DNA from: Planctomycetia bacterium
GTDB taxonomy: Bacteria > Planctomycetota > Planctomycetia > Gemmatales > Gemmataceae
NCBI GenBank assembly: GCA_005773755.1
Contig: SXHE01000169.1
Location: 1-10,756 of the forward strand
DNA length: 10,756 bases
Reading direction: 5' to 3'
The notes below the pieces were generated by a model, which saw nothing but the letters and a program-made list of their open reading frames with translations, had not been told where the DNA came from and did not search any database. The position numbers and the translations under genes were made by a program. Position 1 is the first letter of the stretch. Each line of letters starts with the position of its first letter. This document shows positions 1 to 5,544 of the stretch, piece by piece.

Positions 1-189
1 CTTCTTGCGCGGCCGGTCGTCGTCCTCATCGTCCTCGTCGCGCCGCTTCTTCTTCGCAGGCCGATCGTCCTCGTCGTCGAGGCTCATCGGCTTCTTCTTC
101 TTGGGCCGGTCGTCCTCGTCATCGTCGTCGTCGCGGCGCTTCTTCTTCTTGGGCCGGTCGTCGTCCTCGTCGTCATCGTCATCATCGTA
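1..189 (-). repeat. Imperfect in-frame repeat encoding acidic/RPKKKK tail
   Basis: Read on the minus strand, this stretch encodes alternating blocks: six Asp, Glu, three Asp, then RPKKKKRR; five Asp, Glu, two Asp, then RPKKKK; after a PMSL insert DDEDDRPAKKKRR; then DEDDEDDDRPRK up to the window edge. Each unit spans about 13-19 codons. The underlying DNA is rich in gtc/ctc and ctt triplets on the plus strand. The units vary in length and codon choice, so this is a diverged protein repeat rather than a recent exact DNA expansion. The array probably continues to the left of the window. Confidence 0.8.
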
Positions 190-912
190 GCCGTACGGCT
201 TCTTCCGGCCCTTCGCCCCGCCGCCGGGCACGAAGAACGCGGTACCGGCCGCTCCCAGGAGCAACAAGAACGTCAGGTAGAGCGGCAACTTCCAGGCGAC
301 TCGAAACGGCGATTCTTCCTTCGCATCGGATTTCTTTGTCGTGTCGCCCCCACCCCCACCAAAACCGCCCATTGCGGGTACACCCCCCTTCTCCTTTTCC
401 AACTCCTTGAGCTTCTTCTCGATCGGGAAGCCAATGAGCGCCTGAAGACCGATGACGCCGAAGCCCAACAGACAGCACCCGGCCAGCACCAGCCGGCGGA
501 TGTTGCCCGGTATGGGGACGAAGGCGATGACGATCCCGGCGATCAGCGCGACGGGATACAGATACAGCAGCGGGGCGGTGGACCCGTCCTCTTTCTTCCC
601 TTTGGAGTCGCCGTCGAAGTCGAGCTTGCCTTTCGAGCCTTTCCCTTCTGACATCTTCTTAATGTCGGAGCCGGGAGACGCTTCTCCGGACGCGATCTGG
701 AACCCGCTTTGGGTCGCGTACGAGATCGTCTTGGTCGGGTCGACGCCCATCTCCTTCTTCACCCGCTCCAGTTGCTCCTTCGGCATGTCCCGGTACTGCT
801 TCGGCGGGACGCACTGCAGTTCGACCCACGGGAGGAAGAAGAGGATCAGGCAGAAGATCAACTGGATCGGGGAAGCCAGTTGCAGCGGGCTGAACGATGA
901 GGCTTTTGCCAT
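1..912 (-). CDS. Multi-pass membrane protein with Asp/Lys repeat tail (3' end cut by window edge)
   Basis: The reading frame is open from an ATG at 912 to base 1 with no stop, giving 304 codons of a longer gene. About four hydrophobic segments are visible: residues 14-30, 114-134, 139-163 and 205-228. The loop of roughly 80 residues between the first two is hydrophilic, and a Gly-rich linker (about 176-190) precedes the fourth. From about residue 240 the protein becomes a charged tail in which Asp/Glu runs alternate with RPKKKKRR-like blocks at least four times. Four helices with a cytoplasmic N-terminus would place the tail in the cytoplasm; this is inference. I do not recognise the family; proteins with such tails are common in Gemmata-like planctomycetes. 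Translation may start from a weak GAGAG a few bases upstream. The gene is divergent from the flavoprotein gene. I am confident it is real because of the helix pattern and the coherent codon use, but not of its function. Confidence 0.75.
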   Translation of the reverse strand, partial: MAKASSFSPLQLASPIQLIFCLILFFLPWVELQCVPPKQYRDMPKEQLERVKKEMGVDPTKTISYATQSGFQIASGEASPGSDIKKMSEGKGSKGKLDFDGDSKGKKEDGSTAPLLYLYPVALIAGIVIAFVPIPGNIRRLVLAGCCLLGFGVIGLQALIGFPIEKKLKELEKEKGGVPAMGGFGGGGGDTTKKSDAKEESPFRVAWKLPLYLTFLLLLGAAGTAFFVPGGGAKGRKKPYGYDDDDDDEDDDRPKKKKRRDDDDDEDDRPKKKKPMSLDDEDDRPAKKKRRDEDDEDDDRPRKK

Positions 913-1085
913 AGCGCTCTCAATGTAGGGGGTGAGTGAATTAGCGCGGTTAGGGGAAGGTTATTTACCGGGGCGTGCGGCAGCAACGGCATTCGCGCGA
1001 CCCACACTTCCAGAAGCGGTGCTTTCACCGGGACGTTCCAACCGATACCGTAGGGAGTCCCTTCGCCCGCGCCCGGAGGCTGCGC
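913..1085. other. Divergent intergenic region
   Basis: These 173 bp separate the start of the left-edge membrane protein gene (minus) from the start of the flavoprotein gene (plus), so they should hold both promoters. I found no convincing pair of -35/-10 boxes on either strand; the best plus-strand candidate (TTCACC with TACCGT 16 bp further on, about 1025-1052) is weak. The flavoprotein frame stays open back to 975, but no good ribosome binding site lies before the earlier start codon. Confidence 0.5.
1075..1079 (+). promoter_or_regulatory. Shine-Dalgarno of the flavoprotein gene
   Basis: GGAGG lies 6 bases before the ATG at 1086. It decides the start in favour of 1086 over the in-frame codon at 975, and the twin-arginine motif then falls at the very N-terminus, as expected for an exported protein. 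Confidence 0.75.
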
Positions 1086-2795
1086 ATGAACCGCCGCGCG
1101 TTCCTCTCCCTGTCCGCGATCACCCCGCTCGCGCACCTTCTGCCGGCCTACGGGCGCGACGAACCCGCGCCGCGCGAGTTGAAGCCCGATGTGGTCGTCG
1201 TCGGGGCCGGCGTCGGCGGGGTAGCGTGCGCGCTGGCCGCGGCGCGCAACGGGCTGAAGGTGATTCTGACCGAGCAATACGACTGGATCGGCGGGCAACT
1301 CACGGCGCAAGCGGTGCCGCCCGACGAGCACCCGTGGATTCACGAGCGCGGCAGCACGCGAACCTATCGTGCGTTCCGAACGCGCGTCCGCGACTACTAC
1401 CGCCGGAATTACGCTCTCACGGAAGCTGCCGCCAAAGACCCGGAGCTGAACCCCGGTCGCGGGAACGTGTCGCGCCTGTGCCACGAGCCGCGGGTCGCGC
1501 TCGCAGTGCTGCTGGAGATGCTCGCCCCGCACATCACCGCCGGCCGCGTGCGGTTGCTCCAGCCGTTCGCGCCGGTCGCGGTCGAAACCGACGGTGACAC
1601 AATCGCCGCGGTGCTCGGTCTGGAGGGGGTTCGTCGCCGGAAGGTCGCGCTGGTCGCCCCGTACTTCGTGGACGCGACCGAGACCGGCGAGTTGCTTCCA
1701 ATGGCGAAGGTCGAGCACGTTTCAGGAGCCGAAGCGCAGCGCGACACGCGCGAGCCGCACGCCTCGGAGGTGGCGAGGCCCGCGAACCATCAGGCGTTCA
1801 CCGTCTGCTTCGCGATGGACTACGAGAAGGACAAAGACAACACCATCGAGAAGCCGGATAACTACAAGCAGTGGCGCGACTACGTCCCGAAGATGGAACC
1901 GGCGTGGCCCGGCAAGCTGCTGTCGTGGGAGATGTCCGACCCGCAAACGCTCAAGCCGCGCGCGGTCGGCTTCGACCCGACCGGCGCGGCGGTCAAGGGG
2001 CTGAACCTGTGGACGTACCGCCGCATCGTCGCCAAATCGAACTTCGCCGACGACAGCGGCCTGTCCGACGTGTGCCTCGTCAACTGGCCGCAGAACGACT
2101 ACTGGCGCGGCAACCTCTACGGGGACGTGAAGGACGGGTTCGATCCCATCGGCGCGGCGCGCGAACTGAGCCTGTGCCTCTTCTACTGGATGCAAACGGA
2201 AGCCCCGCACCCTGGCGGGCGCAAGGAGGGCTGGAAGGGGTTACGGCTGCGCGGCGACGTGTGCGGCACCGAGGACACGCACGGCATGGCGATGGCCCCG
2301 TACATCCGCGAGAGCCGGCGCATCAAGGCTCTGTTCACCGTGACCGAGAACCACGTCGGCGTCGAGGCACGGGCGAAGGCGCTGGGCAAGAAGCCGGGCG
2401 AGTTCACCGCGGAACAATTCAAGGATGCGGTCGGCACCGGGAGCTACCGCATCGACCTGCACCCCACCAGCGGCGGCGACAACTACATCGACGTGAGTTC
2501 GCTGCCGTTCCAGATTCCGCTCGGCGCGCTGATCCCGGAGCGCGTCGAGAACCTGCTGCCGGCGTGCAAGAACATCGGCACGACGCACGTCACCAACGGC
2601 TGCTACCGGCTGCACCCGGTCGAGTGGAGCATCGGCGAAGCGGTGGGGGAACTGGTGGCGTTCTGCACCGCGAAGAAGCGCGTCCCGCGCCAGGTCCGCA
2701 AGGACGCGAAGTTGCTCGCCGACTATCAGGCACAGTTGGCGAAGGCCGGCAGCGACCTGACATGGCCCAACGAGATCGCCACGAGTGTGAGGTAA
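1086..2795 (+). CDS. Tat-exported FAD-dependent oxidoreductase (FAD_oxidored family)
   Basis: The product has 569 residues. It opens with a twin-arginine signal: NRRAFL at residues 2-7, a hydrophobic stretch to about 20, and possible cleavage after AYG at 23. Next comes the FAD-binding Rossmann motif VVVGAGVGG (37-45), with a ribose-binding acid at E63. The middle carries DATETGEL (196-203), and later APYIRESRRI (404-413) and a C-terminal flavin-contacting segment around 485-527, all hallmarks of the PF12831-type flavoproteins abundant in planctomycetes. Export by Tat fits a protein that folds around FAD in the cytoplasm first. The substrate is unknown; some relatives are named xanthan lyase, but only by old annotation. 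The start is chosen from GGAGG at 1075-1079. The gene is monocistronic as far as can be seen: divergent from its left neighbour and convergent with the right one. An imperfect hairpin followed by T-rich sequence lies after the stop. Family assignment is secure, reaction is not. Confidence 0.92.
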   Translation: MNRRAFLSLSAITPLAHLLPAYGRDEPAPRELKPDVVVVGAGVGGVACALAAARNGLKVILTEQYDWIGGQLTAQAVPPDEHPWIHERGSTRTYRAFRTRVRDYYRRNYALTEAAAKDPELNPGRGNVSRLCHEPRVALAVLLEMLAPHITAGRVRLLQPFAPVAVETDGDTIAAVLGLEGVRRRKVALVAPYFVDATETGELLPMAKVEHVSGAEAQRDTREPHASEVARPANHQAFTVCFAMDYEKDKDNTIEKPDNYKQWRDYVPKMEPAWPGKLLSWEMSDPQTLKPRAVGFDPTGAAVKGLNLWTYRRIVAKSNFADDSGLSDVCLVNWPQNDYWRGNLYGDVKDGFDPIGAARELSLCLFYWMQTEAPHPGGRKEGWKGLRLRGDVCGTEDTHGMAMAPYIRESRRIKALFTVTENHVGVEARAKALGKKPGEFTAEQFKDAVGTGSYRIDLHPTSGGDNYIDVSSLPFQIPLGALIPERVENLLPACKNIGTTHVTNGCYRLHPVEWSIGEAVGELVAFCTAKKRVPRQVRKDAKLLADYQAQLAKAGSDLTWPNEIATSVR

Positions 2796-2807
2796 CGGCG
2801 CAATGTG

Positions 2808-2850
2808 TAGCCGCGACGCGCAGCGGAGCGTGGGCGGTGCTATTTCTTCT
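2808..2850 (+). terminator. Possible Rho-independent terminator after the flavoprotein gene
   Basis: Twelve bases after the stop codon, TAGC at 2808-2811 can pair with GCTA at 2839-2842, and ACGC at 2816-2819 with GCGT at 2828-2831, with a few G-C pairs and bulges between. The right arm is followed by TTTCTTCT, a T-rich but broken run. The stem is imperfect and the tract overlaps the 3' end of the convergent secreted-protein gene, so this is a plausible rather than a clear terminator. Confidence 0.35.
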
Positions 2851-3346
2851 CCACCTTCGGCAGTTTCACCTTCGCGTCGGTCAGGAACTTGTCGAGCGCC
2901 TTCTGCGGCACGCCGGTGGTCATGAACACCTGCGGCTTGTCGCCCTTGTCGGTGTACAGGTACACCCAACTGCACTCGAAGCAGATCACCAGTTCGTAGG
3001 TCGTGCCGGCGTGTGTCACGCTGATGCCGTGCCGCGGGATGAAGCAGCGCGAGCCGCCGTCGCCCTCGGCCACGCCCTTCGTCACCGTGCCGGACAGTGC
3101 CTTTTTGTCGGCGGCCTTCGTGAGCTTCGTGCTCCCGAGGCTCTTCCACCCGCGCCAGTTCTTGTCCTGGTCCTTCTCCTTGTCGGCCCGGTCGCCGGTC
3201 AGCGCGTACAGTTCAACGGCGTCGGCCTTCTCCAGCGCCTTCGTCACCGCGTCGGGCAACTTGTTCTCGGTCCCCTTGTCTTGTGCGGTCGCGGTGGCAA
3301 CCAACAGGAGCGCGAGAAGTGCTGCGTACCGGCGAGTAAACCTCAT
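2840..3346 (-). CDS. Small secreted protein of unknown function
   Basis: The product has 168 residues. A Sec signal peptide is evident: basic MRFTRR, hydrophobic core YAALLALLLVA, and a likely signal peptidase I site after ATA at residue 21. The mature protein is about 147 residues, Lys- and Asp-rich at both ends, with a conserved-looking core: WRGWKSLGST (64-73), RCFIPRHGISV (100-110) and LVICFECSWVYLY (119-131). Cysteines 101, 122 and 125 are its only ones. Motifs of the type RCF.PRHGI followed by CFEC occur, as I recall, in hypothetical proteins of several bacteria, but I know of no function. Start choice rests on a strong GGAGGT six bases before ATG 3346; the frame stays open further upstream, into the phosphatase gene, without such support. 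It lies 91 bp behind the phosphatase gene on the same strand, with a strong hairpin between, so co-transcription is uncertain. Confidence 0.85.
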   Translation of the reverse strand: MRFTRRYAALLALLLVATATAQDKGTENKLPDAVTKALEKADAVELYALTGDRADKEKDQDKNWRGWKSLGSTKLTKAADKKALSGTVTKGVAEGDGGSRCFIPRHGISVTHAGTTYELVICFECSWVYLYTDKGDKPQVFMTTGVPQKALDKFLTDAKVKLPKVEKK

Positions 3347-3351
3347 GGCGA

Positions 3352-3357
3352 ACCTCC
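3352..3357 (-). promoter_or_regulatory. Strong Shine-Dalgarno of the secreted-protein gene
   Basis: On the minus strand GGAGGT ends 5 bases before the ATG at 3346. It fixes the start and leaves a clean signal peptide at the N-terminus, instead of the longer open frame that reaches into the phosphatase gene. Confidence 0.75.
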
Positions 3358-3370
3358 GTGTGAAATGGGC

Positions 3371-3404
3371 GCGGGGCGCGTGCTGTTTCCCACACGCGCC
3401 CCGC
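3371..3404 (-). terminator. Perfect 12-bp GC-rich hairpin between phosphatase and secreted-protein genes
   Basis: GCGGGGCGCGTG at 3371-3382 is the exact reverse complement of CACGCGCCCCGC at 3393-3404, leaving a 10-base loop. On the minus strand it begins 33 bases after the phosphatase stop and ends 24 bases before the start of the secreted-protein gene. Only a short ATTTC follows the stem, not a proper U-run, so it is not a textbook intrinsic terminator. It may attenuate read-through, protect the 3' end of the phosphatase transcript, or act in the leader of the downstream gene. The structure is certain from sequence; the role is inferred. Confidence 0.5.
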
Positions 3405-3437
3405 ACCTGCAACCGCTTTGCGAGCCTCGATCGAACC

Positions 3438-4769
3438 TCACGGCTGTGTGGGGCTGGGCGTCCAACTGGGCCGGAACGATTCCTGCTTGTGGCGGGCCTT
3501 GTGGAACGCTTCGGCCAGGAACAGGAGGGACGCGCACCGCGCCCGGAACGCGTCACCCGCGTCCGGCTTGGCGGCGGCGGTGTCGGCGACGAGCGAGAGC
3601 TGCGCGTGGGCCTCGTACTCGGCCGGCACGCTCTGCGCGCGCATCCCTTCGAGGAGCGTCGATTCGATGAGCGCGAACTTCTCCACCAGCTCCGGGGTGA
3701 TGGAGCACTCGTGCTTCTTGTACACCTTCAGCTCGCGCGGCGCGGAGTCCGCCGCCAGCTCGACGCTCTGCGGCTCTTCTTTCTGCATCTGAACGATCAC
3801 CCCGATCAGCCCGCTCAGGATTAGCAGCGCCGCCACCACGAAGAACAGCGTCGCGCCGGGAATGGTGTTCATCTGCATGAGCAGAGAGAGCACCGCAACG
3901 GTACACCCGGCCCCGAGGAGGGTGAACGGCCACGGCACCACCTTGCTCCACGCCTTCCACAACTTTGCGAGGGCCCCCGGCCCGGTGTCCTTCTTGCCCG
4001 GCGCTTGCGACTTGCCGTCCGGCACCTGCACAATGAGGACCGTGATGTTGTCGGGGCCGCCGCGCAGGTTCGCGAGCTGGACGAGGAACCGCGCGGCCTC
4101 GTCCGGCGGCAGCCCCGTGACCGCCGCGCCCACTTCTTGCGGCGTGACGACGCCCGTTAGCCCGTCGCTACAGAGCAGAAAGGCGTCGCCCGGCTCGACC
4201 GGGTGCGGGCCTTCGATGTCCACTTCAACGTCGGGGTCCGGCCCGAGCGAGCGGATGATGACGTTTTTCTTGAAGTCGCCCAGGTCGTCCGGGTCCACAC
4301 CCTGCCGACGGGCGATCTCCCAGACCCAGGAGTGATCGAAGGTGAGTTGTTCGGCCAGACCCTTGCGGACCCGGTAGGCCCGGCTGTCTCCGACGTGCCC
4401 GACCCACGCCCCTTCGGGGCGCAAGAACAGCGCGGTGCAGGTGGTGCCCAGGCCGCGGAACTCCGGGTTCTGCTGGCCGATCCCGAAGATACCGGCGTTA
4501 GTTTCCTGAAACGCCCGCCGGATGGCGGGGATCACGCCATCGCGGGCGTGTTTGGTGTAGAGGAACGGGACATCGCGCACGGCCTTCGCGCTGGCCTTCT
4601 CGCCGACCGCGTGCCCGCCCATGCCGTCGGCGACGACGAACACGTGCCCAGGCCCCGCGAACCCGGCCGCGTCCACCGCGGGCTGCACGGCGCAGGCGTC
4701 CTGGTTGTGGCTGCGTTTGACGCCCACATCGGTCAGCGCGGCGAATCGTACCTGTTCAAAAGCCGACAC
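3438..4769 (-). CDS. Membrane-anchored PP2C-type Ser/Thr protein phosphatase
   Basis: The product has 443 residues. An N-terminal PP2C (PPM) domain of about 245 residues carries the metal- and phosphate-binding motifs in order: RSHNQDA (19-25), VVADGMGGH (45-53), HVGDSRAY (125-132), LLCSDGLTG (198-206) and GGPDNITV (237-244). All expected aspartates are present, so it should be an active Mn/Mg-dependent phosphatase reversing Hanks-type kinases. Two hydrophobic helices follow (about 279-297 and 305-326), then a soluble tail of about 115 residues that I do not recognise. Two passes place both the catalytic domain and the tail in the cytoplasm (inference). The start chosen is GTG 4769, preceded by AGGGG with a 6-base spacer. 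An earlier in-frame GTG at 4802 has AGGA only one base away and adds 11 residues untypical of the family. No kinase gene is in the window. The gene is divergent from the PEGA lipoprotein gene. Confidence 0.93.
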   Translation of the reverse strand: MSAFEQVRFAALTDVGVKRSHNQDACAVQPAVDAAGFAGPGHVFVVADGMGGHAVGEKASAKAVRDVPFLYTKHARDGVIPAIRRAFQETNAGIFGIGQQNPEFRGLGTTCTALFLRPEGAWVGHVGDSRAYRVRKGLAEQLTFDHSWVWEIARRQGVDPDDLGDFKKNVIIRSLGPDPDVEVDIEGPHPVEPGDAFLLCSDGLTGVVTPQEVGAAVTGLPPDEAARFLVQLANLRGGPDNITVLIVQVPDGKSQAPGKKDTGPGALAKLWKAWSKVVPWPFTLLGAGCTVAVLSLLMQMNTIPGATLFFVVAALLILSGLIGVIVQMQKEEPQSVELAADSAPRELKVYKKHECSITPELVEKFALIESTLLEGMRAQSVPAEYEAHAQLSLVADTAAAKPDAGDAFRARCASLLFLAEAFHKARHKQESFRPSWTPSPTQP

Positions 4770-4965
4770 ACACCACCCCTGAACTGCGTTTGATCTTCCC
4801 ACATCCTACGCCATCGTTGGGCGTCGTGTCGCCCCCGGAATCAAATCGTTGCTGGTTCGGGGCGATGTCCTTCGCGCCCGGCGGGTGGCGTTGACCTTTT
4901 CGGAACCGCTGGTATGCCGGGCGCTCCGAAAATGCAACACCGGTCGCACGCCGAGGGACTGCGGA
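4770..4965. other. Divergent intergenic region between phosphatase and PEGA lipoprotein genes
   Basis: These 196 bp lie between two divergent starts and should hold both promoters and the ribosome sites. For the minus-strand phosphatase, AGGGG at 4776-4780 is the likely Shine-Dalgarno; no clear promoter was found. For the plus-strand lipoprotein, a candidate promoter is listed separately and GAGGG at 4953-4957 sits 8 bases before ATG 4966. No extra gene is supported here. Confidence 0.55.
4891..4918 (+). promoter_or_regulatory. Weak candidate promoter for the PEGA lipoprotein gene
   Basis: TTGACC at 4891-4896 and TATGCC at 4913-4918 are separated by 16 bases, resembling a housekeeping sigma promoter with a good -35 and a poor -10. 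The start of transcription would fall near 4925, leaving a leader of about 40 bases before the ATG at 4966. It is the best match in the divergent region, but such matches arise by chance. Confidence 0.25.
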
Positions 4966-5541
4966 ATGATGACGGTTCGCACCGTTCGCCTGGCGGGAGT
5001 GCTCGCGGTCGTCGCTTGCGCGGGGTGCGTGGACCGCAAGTTCGTGATCGAATCGAACGTCCCGAACGCGCAAGTGTACATCGACAACAAGCCGATCGGG
5101 GCGGCTCCTGCCTACTCGCGGTTCGATTATTACGGGAACTACACCATCACCGTCGTTCACCCCGGGTACGAGACCGTGGTGAAGCGCCAGCGCGTCGCCG
5201 CCCCGTGGTACGCCTACCCGCCGTTCGACTTCTTCGCCGAGGTGCTCTGGCCGTTCCAGATTCGCGACACCCGGCGGTACTACATCGAACTGTACGAATC
5301 GACCCCGACCCGCACCGACGACCTGTTGAACAAGGCCGACGCCCTGCGCCAGCGCGGGCTGCTGCTGCCGCAAGCGGAGCGACCGGCCGAACCGCGTGCC
5401 ACCCCGACCCGCCCGCCGGTGATCCAACCGCCCGTGGCCGCCGCGCCCGGCCCCGGCCCGGCCCCCGCGCCGGGTCCGAGCGTCGTGCCCAGCGTGACGC
5501 CCGGCTACACGCCCGCGCCCGGAACGAGCTACATCAAGTAA
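4966..5541 (+). CDS. PEGA-domain lipoprotein with Pro-rich tail
   Basis: The product has 191 residues. The N-terminus MMTVRTVRLAGVLAVVACAGC is a lipoprotein-type signal with two candidate lipid-bearing cysteines (18 and 21), neither a perfect lipobox. Residues about 25-75 fit a PEGA domain: FVIESNVPNAQVYIDNKPIG, then an aromatic YYGNYTITV strand and HPGYETVV. A conserved-looking extension PWYAYPPFDFFAEVLWPFQI follows (about 80-105), as in many planctomycete PEGA lipoproteins. The last 60 or so residues are rich in Pro, Ala and Gly, probably disordered. PEGA domains are surface-associated beta folds thought to bind or tether envelope components; the partner here is unknown. The start ATG 4966 is preceded by GAGGG with an 8-base spacer; ATG 4969 is an alternative. 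The gene is divergent from the phosphatase gene and converges, 3 bp apart, with the zinc-ribbon gene. Confidence 0.9.
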   Translation: MMTVRTVRLAGVLAVVACAGCVDRKFVIESNVPNAQVYIDNKPIGAAPAYSRFDYYGNYTITVVHPGYETVVKRQRVAAPWYAYPPFDFFAEVLWPFQIRDTRRYYIELYESTPTRTDDLLNKADALRQRGLLLPQAERPAEPRATPTRPPVIQPPVAAAPGPGPAPAPGPSVVPSVTPGYTPAPGTSYIK

Positions 5542-5544
5542 CCC

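Noticed and set aside
1..189. CRISPR or DNA tandem array suggested by repeated triplets
   Set aside because: There are no regular repeats with spacers; the pattern is coding low complexity.
5..190. Plus-strand Ser/Arg/Phe-rich open frame at the left edge
   Set aside because: It is the antisense of the Asp/Lys repeat tail; its serine runs come from the complement of Asp codons.
858..1718. Minus-strand open frame of about 286 codons opposite the flavoprotein gene
   Set aside because: Covers the FAD-binding region in antisense and overlaps the start of the left-edge gene; Arg-rich shadow composition.
1871..3670. Plus-strand open frame of about 599 codons crossing the end of the flavoprotein gene and the antisense of the secreted-protein gene
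   Set aside because: It lies out of frame over a gene with clear motifs, is full of Arg/Ala/Gly/Pro typical of GC-rich shadow frames, and shows no domain.
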